The notes under the pieces were generated by a model that searched no databases, was not told where the DNA came from, and worked only from the letters and a program-made list of their open reading frames with translations. Position numbers and translations under genes: made by a program. Positions 1 to 8,314 of a stretch of DNA of 8,823 bases are shown piece after piece. The stretch is taken from NCBI GenBank assembly GCA_027030435.1, contig JALVEX010000314.1:1-8823 (forward strand), given 5' to 3'. How positions within the stretch are numbered: the stretch's first letter is position 1; each line of letters opens with the position of its first letter. The stretch comes from Paracoccaceae bacterium (GTDB taxonomy: Bacteria > Pseudomonadota > Alphaproteobacteria > Rhodobacterales > Rhodobacteraceae).

Positions 1-270
1 TCGGGCGAGATGGGCGCGCCTCTCCCCCATGACAGCCTCGCCGCCCTGCGCCACCGGCTGATCGAGGCCGTGCCGCATCTGGGCGAGGTGGATTGCCTGG
101 CGGAGAACGAATGGCAGCCCCTCGAGACGGGCCGTCTCGGCAAGGGGGCGTTTGCGAGCCCGATCGCCGATTTCTGGCTGACGAACCCGATCGCGCGGGC
201 AAGCGAGATCATGGCGGAATGCTCGGCGCGCGCGATCGCGCGGGCAAAGCTCAGGATGGCAGCGGAGTGA
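1..270 (+). CDS. nuoG: NADH-quinone oxidoreductase subunit G, C-terminal end (partial, 5' truncated)
   Basis: The frame is open from base 1 and ends at TGA 268-270, giving the last 89 residues of a longer protein. The tail carries a block reading DFWLTNPIARASEIMAECSA near its end. I recognise this as the C-terminus of alphaproteobacterial NuoG (mitochondrial NDUFS1-like), the large Fe-S subunit of the peripheral arm that passes electrons from the flavin module toward NuoI. The N-terminal Fe-S and molybdopterin-like domains lie outside the window, so no cluster ligands can be checked. The internal ATG at base 10 is not a start, because coding continues upstream of it. The identity also rests on context: nuoG is the usual gene ahead of nuoH, nuoI and nuoJ. 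Its stop lies seven bases before the start of the next gene, and the GGAG that could serve that gene overlaps the end of nuoG. Confidence 0.9.
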   Translation, partial: SGEMGAPLPHDSLAALRHRLIEAVPHLGEVDCLAENEWQPLETGRLGKGAFASPIADFWLTNPIARASEIMAECSARAIARAKLRMAAE

Positions 271-277
271 AACAGGC

Positions 278-697
278 ATGATCGCGGGCAGCTTCCATAA
301 CGCATCCATCGCCCCGGCGCTTCTGATGGCCGCCGGCGTTGCCGGTTGCGCGCCGCCGCCCGAGCTGGTTGAAAACCCGGATCTGGTGCCGCTCTATCAG
401 GGCGCCGACGTGCTGGATCTCGGCGATGACCTGCTGAACGTGCAGGTGACGGTGCAGGACGCGCGCAAGGCAGAGGACGTGACGGATTACGCCCGCTGCG
501 TGATGGCGGATTATGCGAAGGAGCACGGCTACCGTTACGCCCGCCACCTGCGCACCAATCTCGACGCGGACAGGAAGCGCCGCTGGATTGGCGATGCGAT
601 CTATACGGTTTCGCGCGAAAAGCCCGACGGGCTGGAAATCATCGACACCGCCGCGGTGGTGAAGGACTGCAAGGAAAAAGGGATACCTTTGGTGTGA
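278..697 (+). CDS. Small predicted lipoprotein of unknown function within the nuo operon
   Basis: This 139-residue protein has a short hydrophobic N-terminus (about residues 11-23) ending in Val-Ala-Gly-Cys, a lipobox-like motif with Cys24 as the lipidation site. Residue +2 is Ala, which does not suggest inner-membrane retention. The mature part is hydrophilic, with no other membrane segment. It contains two further cysteines, C74 (in YARCVMADYA) and C131 (in VVKDCKEKG), which could form a disulfide in the periplasm. The start ATG at 278 has a GGAG (264-267) ten bases upstream. The predicted signal is unusual in having no Lys or Arg before the hydrophobic core, only His7, so secretion is probable but not certain. 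I cannot name a family. Alphaproteobacterial nuo clusters are known to carry extra reading frames not shared with E. coli, and this looks like one of them. Its place between nuoG and nuoH suggests co-expression with complex I. A role in assembly or as an accessory subunit is only inference. Confidence 0.75.
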   Translation: MIAGSFHNASIAPALLMAAGVAGCAPPPELVENPDLVPLYQGADVLDLGDDLLNVQVTVQDARKAEDVTDYARCVMADYAKEHGYRYARHLRTNLDADRKRRWIGDAIYTVSREKPDGLEIIDTAAVVKDCKEKGIPLV

Positions 698-703
698 GGG
701 CAC

Positions 704-1741
704 ATGGCTGAATTTCTTCAAACCCCGCTCGGCATAGCGCTGCTGATCCTCGCGCAGGGGCTGGCGATCATCGCCTTCGTGATGATCTCGCTCCTGTTCC
801 TGGTTTACGGCGATCGCAAGATCTGGGCTGCGGTGCAGATGCGCCGCGGGCCCAATATCGTCGGCGCCTTCGGGCTGCTGCAATCGGTGGCGGATGCGCT
901 GAAATACGTGGTGAAGGAGGTGGTGATCCCCGCCGGCGCCGACAAGGCCGTCTTCGTGCTGGCGCCGCTGGTGGCCTTCGTGATGTCGATGATCGCCTGG
1001 GCGGTGATCCCGTTCAACGATGGCTGGGTGCTCGCCGATCTCAACGTGGCGATCCTCTATGTCTTTGCCGTCTCCTCGCTCGAGGTTTACGGCATCATCA
1101 TGGGCGGCTGGGCCTCGAACTCCAAATATCCCTTCCTCGGCTCCTTGCGCTCGGCGGCGCAGATGATTTCCTATGAGGTCTCGATCGGGCTCATCATCAT
1201 CGGCGTGGTGCTCTCCACCGGATCGCTCAACTTCACCGATATCGTGCACGCACAGGCCGGCCCCTACGGCTTCTTCTCATGGTACTGGCTGCCGCATCTG
1301 CCGATGGTGGTGCTGTTCTTCATCTCGGCGCTGGCCGAGACGAACCGCCCCCCCTTCGATCTGCCGGAAGCGGAAAGCGAGCTGGTGGCGGGCTATCAGG
1401 TGGAATATTCCTCGACCATGTTCCTGCTGTTCATGGCCGGCGAATATATCGCCATCTTCCTGATGTGCGCGCTGATCACGCTGCTGTTCTTCGGCGGCTG
1501 GCTTTCGCCCATCCCCGGCCTGCCCGACGGGGTGCTGTGGATGGTGGCGAAGATGGTGTTCTTCTTCTTCATCTTTGCAATGGTCAAGGCGATCACCCCG
1601 CGCTACCGCTACGATCAGCTGATGCGGATCGGCTGGAAGGTGTTCCTGCCGCTTTCGCTCGCCTGGGTGGTGATCGTGGCGTTTCTGGCGAAATACGAGG
1701 CCTTCGGCGGCGCCTGGGCCCGCTGGGCGACTGGAGGATAA
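704..1741 (+). CDS. nuoH: NADH-quinone oxidoreductase subunit H (ND1 homologue)
   Basis: The protein has 345 residues and about eight hydrophobic segments (roughly 11-34, 81-104, 112-135, 154-174, 191-212, 240-266, 277-298 and 313-330), as expected for NuoH. NuoH is the membrane subunit that forms most of the quinone-binding chamber at the junction with the peripheral arm. Family signatures are visible. YGDRK at 35-39 and RRGPN at 47-51 lie in the first cytoplasmic loop. AETNRPPFDLPEAE at 211-224 followed by SELVAGYQVEYS at 225-236 is the acidic loop that lines the quinone cavity and couples to the proton path. The first signature has Asp37 where many homologues have Glu. The ATG at 704 gives a normal NuoH N-terminus. 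The nearest purine-rich site is GAGGG at 696-700, only three bases before the ATG and overlapping the upstream stop, so this ribosome-binding site is poorly spaced. A run of seven C (1348-1354) falls inside the acidic-loop codons, and the frame is intact there. Confidence 0.98.
   Translation: MAEFLQTPLGIALLILAQGLAIIAFVMISLLFLVYGDRKIWAAVQMRRGPNIVGAFGLLQSVADALKYVVKEVVIPAGADKAVFVLAPLVAFVMSMIAWAVIPFNDGWVLADLNVAILYVFAVSSLEVYGIIMGGWASNSKYPFLGSLRSAAQMISYEVSIGLIIIGVVLSTGSLNFTDIVHAQAGPYGFFSWYWLPHLPMVVLFFISALAETNRPPFDLPEAESELVAGYQVEYSSTMFLLFMAGEYIAIFLMCALITLLFFGGWLSPIPGLPDGVLWMVAKMVFFFFIFAMVKAITPRYRYDQLMRIGWKVFLPLSLAWVVIVAFLAKYEAFGGAWARWATGG
1733..1737 (+). promoter_or_regulatory. Shine-Dalgarno site of nuoI
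   Basis: GGAGG lies within the last two glycine codons of nuoH, eight bases before the nuoI ATG at 1746. This good match and spacing supports that start, and because it sits inside the upstream coding region it suggests translational coupling. Confidence 0.7.
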
Positions 1742-1745
1742 GGGA

Positions 1746-2237
1746 ATGGCATTCGATTACGTCCGCGCGACGAAATATTTCCTCCTGGTGGATTTCATCA
1801 AGGGCTTCGGGCTCGGGCTGAAGTATTTCTTCGCCCCCAAGGCCACGCTGAACTATCCGCAGGAGAAGGGGCCGCTCAGCCCGCGCTTTCGCGGCGAACA
1901 CGCACTCAGGCGCTACCCGAACGGCGAGGAGCGCTGCATCGCCTGCAAGCTCTGCGAGGCGATCTGCCCGGCCCAGGCCATCACCATCGAGGCCAGGCCG
2001 CGCGCAGACGGCTCGCGCCGCACCACGCGCTACGATATCGACATGACGAAATGCATCTACTGCGGCTTCTGCCAGGAGGCCTGCCCGGTGGATGCGATCG
2101 TCGAGGGGCCGAATTTCGAATTTTCCACCGAGACCCGCGAGGAGCTTTTCTACGACAAGCAGAAGCTTCTCGACAACGGCGCGCGGTGGGAGGCGGAAAT
2201 CGCCCGCAACATTGAACTGGACGCACCCTACCGCTAG
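1746..2237 (+). CDS. nuoI: NADH-quinone oxidoreductase subunit I (two [4Fe-4S] ferredoxin, TYKY homologue)
   Basis: The protein has 163 residues, the usual size for alphaproteobacterial and mitochondrial-type NuoI. Two complete CxxCxxCxxxCP motifs are present. The first uses Cys64, 67, 70 and 74 (CIACKLCEAICP) and the second uses Cys103, 106, 109 and 113 (CIYCGFCQEACP). In this family they hold clusters N6a and N6b, which carry electrons toward the terminal cluster N2 and the quinone. An amphipathic N-terminal stretch (about residues 8-30, YFLLVDFIKGFGLGLKYFF) is the part that lies on the membrane arm in known structures. The C-terminal region after residue 120 is acidic and also typical. All eight ligands are intact. 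The gene follows nuoH after only four bases. Confidence 0.98.
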   Translation: MAFDYVRATKYFLLVDFIKGFGLGLKYFFAPKATLNYPQEKGPLSPRFRGEHALRRYPNGEERCIACKLCEAICPAQAITIEARPRADGSRRTTRYDIDMTKCIYCGFCQEACPVDAIVEGPNFEFSTETREELFYDKQKLLDNGARWEAEIARNIELDAPYR

Positions 2238-2245
2238 GGCGCAAA

Positions 2246-2260
2246 CGGGCCGGGGGCCCG
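2246..2260 (+). repeat. Small GC-rich inverted repeat in the nuoI-nuoJ gap
   Basis: CGGGCC (2246-2251) and GGCCCG (2255-2260) form a perfect six-base-pair stem with a three-base GGG loop. It lies in the 41-base gap between nuoI and nuoJ, the longest intergenic space in this operon, and ends six bases before the nuoJ ribosome-binding site. No U-run follows, so it does not look like an intrinsic terminator. It could be an mRNA hairpin that affects message stability or nuoJ translation, but this is inference, and short GC palindromes are common in GC-rich DNA. Confidence 0.45.
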
Positions 2261-2266
2261 AAACGA

Positions 2267-2271
2267 GAGGG
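2267..2271 (+). promoter_or_regulatory. Shine-Dalgarno site of nuoJ
   Basis: GAGGG seven bases ahead of the ATG at 2279, in the non-coding gap downstream of the small hairpin. It fixes the nuoJ start. Confidence 0.65.
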
Positions 2272-2278
2272 ACAGAAA

Positions 2279-2893
2279 ATGGGTGTCGCGGATCTGGTGT
2301 TCTACCTGTTTGCCATCACGACGCTGGCGGGCGGGCTGATGACGGTGGTTTCGAAGAACCCCGTTCATTCGGTGCTGTGGCTGGTGTCGGCCTTCCTGAG
2401 CGCGGCGGGGCTTTTCATCCTGCTCGGGGCGGAATTCGTCGCCATGCTGCTGGTGATCGTCTATGTGGGGGCGGTGATGGTGCTGTTCCTCTTCGTGGTG
2501 ATGATGCTCGATGTGGATTACGAGGAGCTGCGCGGACAGATGGCGAAATACGTGCCGCTCGCGCTGCTGATCGGCACCATCTTCCTGATGGATCTGGGGC
2601 TGGCCTTCGGCAACTGGGAATTCGCCGAGACGGCGAAGGCCGCGCGCGCCGCGCCCGCGCCCGACCTGGGCGAGCTGCACAATACCGCCGCCCTCGGCCG
2701 GCTCATCTACGATGATTATCTCTATCTCTTCCAGGCGGCGGGGCTGATCCTGCTGGTGGCCATGGTGGGGGCGATCGTGCTCTCGCTGCGCCACAGGAAG
2801 GATGTAAAGCGCCAGAACGTGGTGGAGCAGATGCACCGCGATCCGGCGAAATCCATGGAACTCAAGGACGTGAAACCGGGGCAGGGGCTGTAA
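2279..2893 (+). CDS. nuoJ: NADH-quinone oxidoreductase subunit J (ND6 homologue)
   Basis: The protein has 204 residues and five predicted membrane helices (about 5-24, 30-50, 53-77, 92-112 and 149-171). The NPVHSVLWL block at 27-35 and the stretch running from AEFVAMLLVIVYVGA (51-65) into VMVLFLFVVMMLD (66-78) are the NuoJ/ND6 hallmarks. The latter is the third helix, which in known structures carries a pi-bulge and changes conformation during coupling. Glu52 is the conserved acidic residue in this region. A basic tail follows the last helix (RHRKDVKRQNVVEQMHRDP, 171-189). The loop at 113-148 between helices four and five has an Ala/Pro-rich part (119-130). NuoJ sits between NuoH and NuoK and helps relay energy from the quinone site to the pumps. 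It ends one base before the nuoK start. Confidence 0.97.
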   Translation: MGVADLVFYLFAITTLAGGLMTVVSKNPVHSVLWLVSAFLSAAGLFILLGAEFVAMLLVIVYVGAVMVLFLFVVMMLDVDYEELRGQMAKYVPLALLIGTIFLMDLGLAFGNWEFAETAKAARAAPAPDLGELHNTAALGRLIYDDYLYLFQAAGLILLVAMVGAIVLSLRHRKDVKRQNVVEQMHRDPAKSMELKDVKPGQGL

Positions 2894-2894
2894 C

Positions 2895-3200
2895 ATGATC
2901 GGACTGGAGCATTATCTGAGCCTGGCGGCAGGCCTCTTCGTGATCGGGATCTTCGGGATCTTCCTCAACCGCAAGAACGTGATCATCATCCTGATGTCGA
3001 TCGAGCTGATGCTGCTCGCCGTCAACATCAACCTGGTGGCGTTCTCGTATTTCCTGGGCGATCTCGTCGGCCAGATCTTCACCCTCTTCGTGCTCACCGT
3101 GGCGGCGGCCGAGGCCTCCATCGGGCTGGCGATCCTCGTGGTGTTCTACCGCAACCGCGGCTCGATCGAGGTTGAAGACGTCAACGTGATGAAAGGCTAG
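2895..3200 (+). CDS. nuoK: NADH-quinone oxidoreductase subunit K (ND4L homologue)
   Basis: The protein has 101 residues and three membrane helices (about 5-23, 29-50 and 58-85), the standard NuoK size and topology. The two buried glutamates important for proton transfer in the E. coli protein (E36 and E72) are present as Glu37 (in MSIELMLLAVNINLVAF) and Glu73 (in TVAAAEASIGLAI). The basic pair Arg26-Lys27 in the first cytoplasmic loop is also there. NuoK links the NuoH/J proton path to NuoN. The start ATG is preceded by AGGGG (2883-2887) inside the end of nuoJ, seven bases upstream. With one base between the nuoJ stop and this start, translation is probably coupled. Confidence 0.98.
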   Translation: MIGLEHYLSLAAGLFVIGIFGIFLNRKNVIIILMSIELMLLAVNINLVAFSYFLGDLVGQIFTLFVLTVAAAEASIGLAILVVFYRNRGSIEVEDVNVMKG

Positions 3201-3204
3201 GCGC

Positions 3205-5291
3205 ATGGCTACGATCCTTCTCTTCGCGCCGCTCGTCGGCGCGCTCCTCGCGGGCTTCGGCTGGCGCATCATCGGCGAGGCGGCGGCGCAATATCTGACG
3301 ACCGGCCTCCTCTTCCTCTCCGCGCTCCTGGCCTGGATCATCTTCCTCGGGCTCGAGCCCGGCACGGCGCATATCCCGCTCATGCGCTGGGTCGAGAGCG
3401 GCACGCTTTCGGTCGATTGGGGCATCCGCATGGATCGCCTCACCGCGATCATGCTGATCGTCGTCACCACGGTTTCGGCGCTGGTGCACCTCTATTCGAT
3501 CGGCTACATGGCCGACGATCCCGAGTGGAAGCCCGGTGAGGTCTACAAGCCGCGCTTCTTCGCCTATCTCTCCTTCTTCACCTTCGCCATGCTGATGCTG
3601 GTGACATCCGACAACCTCCTGCAGCTGTTCTTCGGCTGGGAGGGCGTGGGCGTGGCCTCCTATCTGCTGATCGGCTTCTATTACCGCAAACCGAGCGCCA
3701 ATGCCGCCGCGATCAAGGCCTTCGTGGTGAACCGGGTCGGCGATTTCGGCTTCGCGCTCGGCATCTTCGCGCTTTACTGGCTGACCGACAGCATCCGCCT
3801 CGATGACGTTTTCGCCGCCGCGCCGGCGCTCGCCGAAGGGAGCCTGCATTTCCTGTGGCGCGAGTGGAACGCCGCCAATCTCGTGGGCGTGCTCTTGTTC
3901 ATCGGCGCGATGGGGAAATCGGCGCAGTTCTTCCTCCACACCTGGCTGCCCGACGCCATGGAAGGCCCGACGCCCGTCTCCGCCCTGATCCACGCCGCAA
4001 CGATGGTGACGGCGGGCGTGTTCCTCGTGGTGCGCATGTCGCCGCTTTACGAATACGCGCCAGAGGCGGGGGCCTTTATCGTGGCGATCGGCGCCATCAC
4101 CGCCTTCTTCGCCGCCACCGTGGGCCTCGTGCAGAACGATATCAAGCGGGTGATCGCCTATTCCACCTGCTCGCAGCTTGGCTACATGTTCACCGCCGCG
4201 GGGGTGGGCGTTTATTCGGCCGCCATGTTCCACCTCTTGACTCACGCCTTCTTCAAGGCGCTTCTCTTCCTCTGCGCCGGCGCGGTGATCCACGCCATGC
4301 ACCACGAGCAGGACATGCGCAAATACGGCGGCCTGCGCCACAAGATCCCGCATACCTTCTGGATGATGGTGATCGGCACGCTGGCGATCACCGGCGTCGG
4401 CATTCCCGGCACCAATATCGGCTTCGCGGGCTTCCTCTCCAAGGACGCGATCATCGAATCCACCTGGGGCGCGCAGACGCCTGTCGGCACCTTCGCCTTC
4501 TGGCTGCTGGTGATCGCCGCCGCCTTCACCAGCTTCTACAGCTGGCGGCTCATCTTCATGACCTTCTTCGGCGAGCCGCGCGACCCGGAGAAATACGCCC
4601 ATGCCCATGAGGCGCCGCTGGTGATGCGCATTCCGCTCTACGCGCTGGCCGTGGGCGCGGTGCTTTCGGGCATGATCTGGTATGGCAGCTTCTTCGGCGA
4701 TCACGGCAAGGTGCTCTCCTTCTTCGGCATTCCGGCCCATGAGGAGGTCATGGCAGCCGGGGAGGGGGGCGAAGCCGGGGCCGGCGAGGCCGCCGCATCC
4801 GAAAGCGAGGGCGGACATGCCCTTGCCGCCGGCGTGGCGCCCGAGGGCGCGATCTTCATGGCGCCCGGCAATCACGTTCTCGAGCGCGCGCATGAGGCGC
4901 CGAAATGGGTGAAGCTCTCGCCCTTCCTCGCCATGCTCGGCGGGCTCTTCCTCGCGTGGCTGTTCTACATCCGCGACACATCCCTGCCGCGCCGCCTCGC
5001 CGAGACCTTCCGCCCGCTCTACCTCTTCCTGCTCAACAAGTGGTATTTCGACGAGATCTACGATGCCCTCTTCGTGAAGAACGCCTTCCGCCTCGGCCGG
5101 CTGTTCTGGAAGGTGGGCGACGAGAAGATCATCGACGGCACGATCAACGGCATCGCCATGGGCCTCGTGCCCCGGATGACCCGCTTCGCGAGCCGGATGC
5201 AGACCGGATACATATTCACCTATGCCTTTGCCATGGTCGTGGGGATCGTTTTCCTCCTCACCTGGATGGCGATCAGCGGAGGGGCTGAGTA

Positions 5292-5292
<1 letters not shown>
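3205..5292 (+). CDS. nuoL: NADH-quinone oxidoreductase subunit L (ND5 homologue, antiporter-like)
   Basis: The protein has 695 residues, clearly longer than E. coli NuoL (613), and is the distal proton-pumping subunit of the membrane arm. Visible functional residues are Glu145 in FFGWEGVGVASYLL, Asp180 in NRVGDFGFALG, Lys238 in MGKSAQFFLHTWLPDAMEGP (236-255), His263, Lys351 in LTHAFFKALLFLCAG and Lys413 in FLSKDAIIE. These match the conserved Glu-Lys-Lys charge line of Mrp-antiporter-like subunits. The C-terminal motif NKWYFDEIYDALFV (611-624) begins the long lateral helix that runs along the membrane arm, and a final membrane helix follows at about 668-688. The extra length is mostly a low-complexity Gly/Ala/Glu-rich stretch around residues 511-570, between the last helix of the antiporter-like core and the following helix. 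Four bases separate it from nuoK, and an AAGG at 3193-3196 serves as a weak ribosome-binding site. Confidence 0.98.
5278..5284 (+). promoter_or_regulatory. Shine-Dalgarno site of nuoM, with TAATG stop-start junction
   Basis: GGAGGGG inside the end of nuoL lies seven bases before the nuoM ATG at 5292. The nuoL stop TAA (5290-5292) shares its last A with that ATG. This is the strongest ribosome-binding site in the window and points to re-initiation and coupled translation of NuoL and NuoM. Confidence 0.75.
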
Positions 5293-6851
<1,559 letters not shown>

Positions 6852-6865
6852 GGGTGGAACAGACC

Positions 6866-8314
6866 ATGACGAGCGACATCACCACCGGAATGGCAATTCT
6901 CGCCCCGGAAATCACCCTGGCCGTCTATGCGATGGCGGCGCTGATCTTCGCGGTCTACAGCGGCAAGGACAGGCTCACGCCCATGCTCACCTGGCTCACG
7001 GCGGGTGTGCTCGCGGGGCTGGCGCTCTGGATCGGGATGCGCGCCCCGGCGGCGCGCGAGGCCTTCAACGGCGCCTTCATCGATGACGGCTTTTCGCGCT
7101 TCGCCCGCATCACCATCCTGCTCGCGGCCGCCTCGGTGCTGCTGATCGGCCAGGATTACCTCGCCCGCTGCCGCATGATGCGCTTCGAATATCCCATACT
7201 CATGGCGCTTTCGGTTGTCGGCATGATGATGATGGTTTCGGCGGGCGATCTGATCGCGCTCTACATGGGGCTCGAGCTGCAATCGCTGGCGCTCTACGTG
7301 CTCGCCGCCATGAACCGCGACAGCGTGAAATCCAACGAGGCCGGCCTCAAGTATTTCGTGCTGGGCGCGCTGAGCTCGGGGCTTCTCCTCTACGGAGCCT
7401 CGCTGGCCTACGGCTTTGCCGGCTCCACCCGCTTTGACGTGCTGATCGCCACGGTTGAGGATGGCCATGTGCCGCTCGGCCTCCTGTTCGGCCTCGTCTT
7501 CATCCTCACCGGGCTGGCCTTCAAGATCTCCGCCGTGCCCTTCCACATGTGGACGCCCGATGTCTATGAAGGCGCGCCGACGCCGGTAACGGCCTTCTTC
7601 GCCAGCGCCCCCAAGATGGCGGCGATGGGGCTCATCGCCCGCGTCCTCTTCGATGCCTTCGGCAATGCCGTGGGCGACTGGAGCCAGATCCTCGCGCTTC
7701 TCGCGGTGCTCTCCATGCTGCTTGGCGCCATCGCCGCGATCGCGCAGAAGAACATCAAGCGCCTGATGGCCTACAGTTCCATCGCCCATATGGGCTTTGC
7801 GCTGATGGGGCTCGCCGCCGGCGGGGCGGAAGGCGTGCAGGCGATGCTGATCTACATGGTGATCTACGTGACGATGAACATCGGCACCTTCGCCTTCATC
7901 CTCTCGATGAAGCGCGATGGGCGGCCCGTTACCGAGATCGCCGCGCTCAACCAGTATTCGCGCCACGCGCCGCTGAAGGCGCTCGCCGTGCTGATCCTGA
8001 TGTTCAGCCTCGCCGGGGTGCCGCCGATGCTGGGCTTCTTCGGCAAGTTCTACGTGCTGAAGGCGGCGGTCGATGCCGGGCTCGTCTGGGTGGCGGTGAT
8101 CGGGGTGATCGCCTCGGTGATCGGCGCCTTCTACTACCTGCGCATCGTCTATTACATGTATTTCGGCGAGGACGCCGAGGCGCTCGATACCTCCATGCCC
8201 TTCGTGCAGTGGCTGTTCCTGATGGCGGCGGCCGCGGCGATGCTCTTCGGGGTCGTCAACCTCTTCGGCATCGAGGGGCTTGCGCAGGCGGCCGCGGCGG
8301 CTCTTGTGCGCTGA
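6866..8314 (+). CDS. nuoN: NADH-quinone oxidoreductase subunit N (ND2 homologue, antiporter-like)
   Basis: Starting at ATG 6866 the protein has 482 residues, close to E. coli NuoN (485). It is the proximal proton-pumping subunit, next to NuoK. Recognisable elements are Glu137 in YMGLELQSLALYVLAA, Lys220 in GLAFKISAVPFHMWTPDVYE (216-235), Lys250 in FFASAPKMAAMG, and Lys394 in GFFGKFYVLKA. These match the conserved Glu and Lys residues of the family. The block IKRLMAYSSIAHMGFALMG (297-315) is also diagnostic. An in-frame TTG at 6848 would add six residues and overlap the nuoM stop. I prefer the ATG because it gives a normal N-terminus (MTSDITTGMAILAPEI) and has GGTGG (6853-6857) eight bases upstream. 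The 3' end is rich in alanine codons (AAAAAML and AQAAAAALVR), giving a GC-rich sequence at the junction with birA. Confidence 0.97.
   Translation: MTSDITTGMAILAPEITLAVYAMAALIFAVYSGKDRLTPMLTWLTAGVLAGLALWIGMRAPAAREAFNGAFIDDGFSRFARITILLAAASVLLIGQDYLARCRMMRFEYPILMALSVVGMMMMVSAGDLIALYMGLELQSLALYVLAAMNRDSVKSNEAGLKYFVLGALSSGLLLYGASLAYGFAGSTRFDVLIATVEDGHVPLGLLFGLVFILTGLAFKISAVPFHMWTPDVYEGAPTPVTAFFASAPKMAAMGLIARVLFDAFGNAVGDWSQILALLAVLSMLLGAIAAIAQKNIKRLMAYSSIAHMGFALMGLAAGGAEGVQAMLIYMVIYVTMNIGTFAFILSMKRDGRPVTEIAALNQYSRHAPLKALAVLILMFSLAGVPPMLGFFGKFYVLKAAVDAGLVWVAVIGVIASVIGAFYYLRIVYYMYFGEDAEALDTSMPFVQWLFLMAAAAAMLFGVVNLFGIEGLAQAAAAALVR

Noticed and set aside
251..1249. A 332-codon open frame on the minus strand opposite the lipoprotein gene and nuoH
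   Set aside because: It covers two convincing plus-strand genes and shows only the low-complexity His/Arg/Asp pattern of antisense frames.
1348..1354. Run of seven C in nuoH, and a similar run of seven G in nuoM at 5933-5939
   Set aside because: Considered as possible frameshift or slippage sites, but both frames continue intact through conserved motifs.
2945..2962. Tandem direct repeat of CGGGATCTT in nuoK
   Set aside because: It encodes Gly-Ile-Phe twice within the first membrane helix and is explained by protein sequence and codon preference.
3181..4893. A 570-codon open frame on the minus strand opposite nuoL
   Set aside because: It is rich in His, Arg, Glu, Gly and Asp with no recognisable domain, as expected for the antisense of a GC-rich membrane-protein gene. 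The plus-strand frame is unambiguous NuoL.
8227..8299. A 13-base direct repeat containing GCGGCCGC (8227-8239 and 8287-8299)
   Set aside because: Both copies encode alanine runs at the end of nuoN. Alanine-rich GC-biased coding explains them, and no terminator-like U-run follows.
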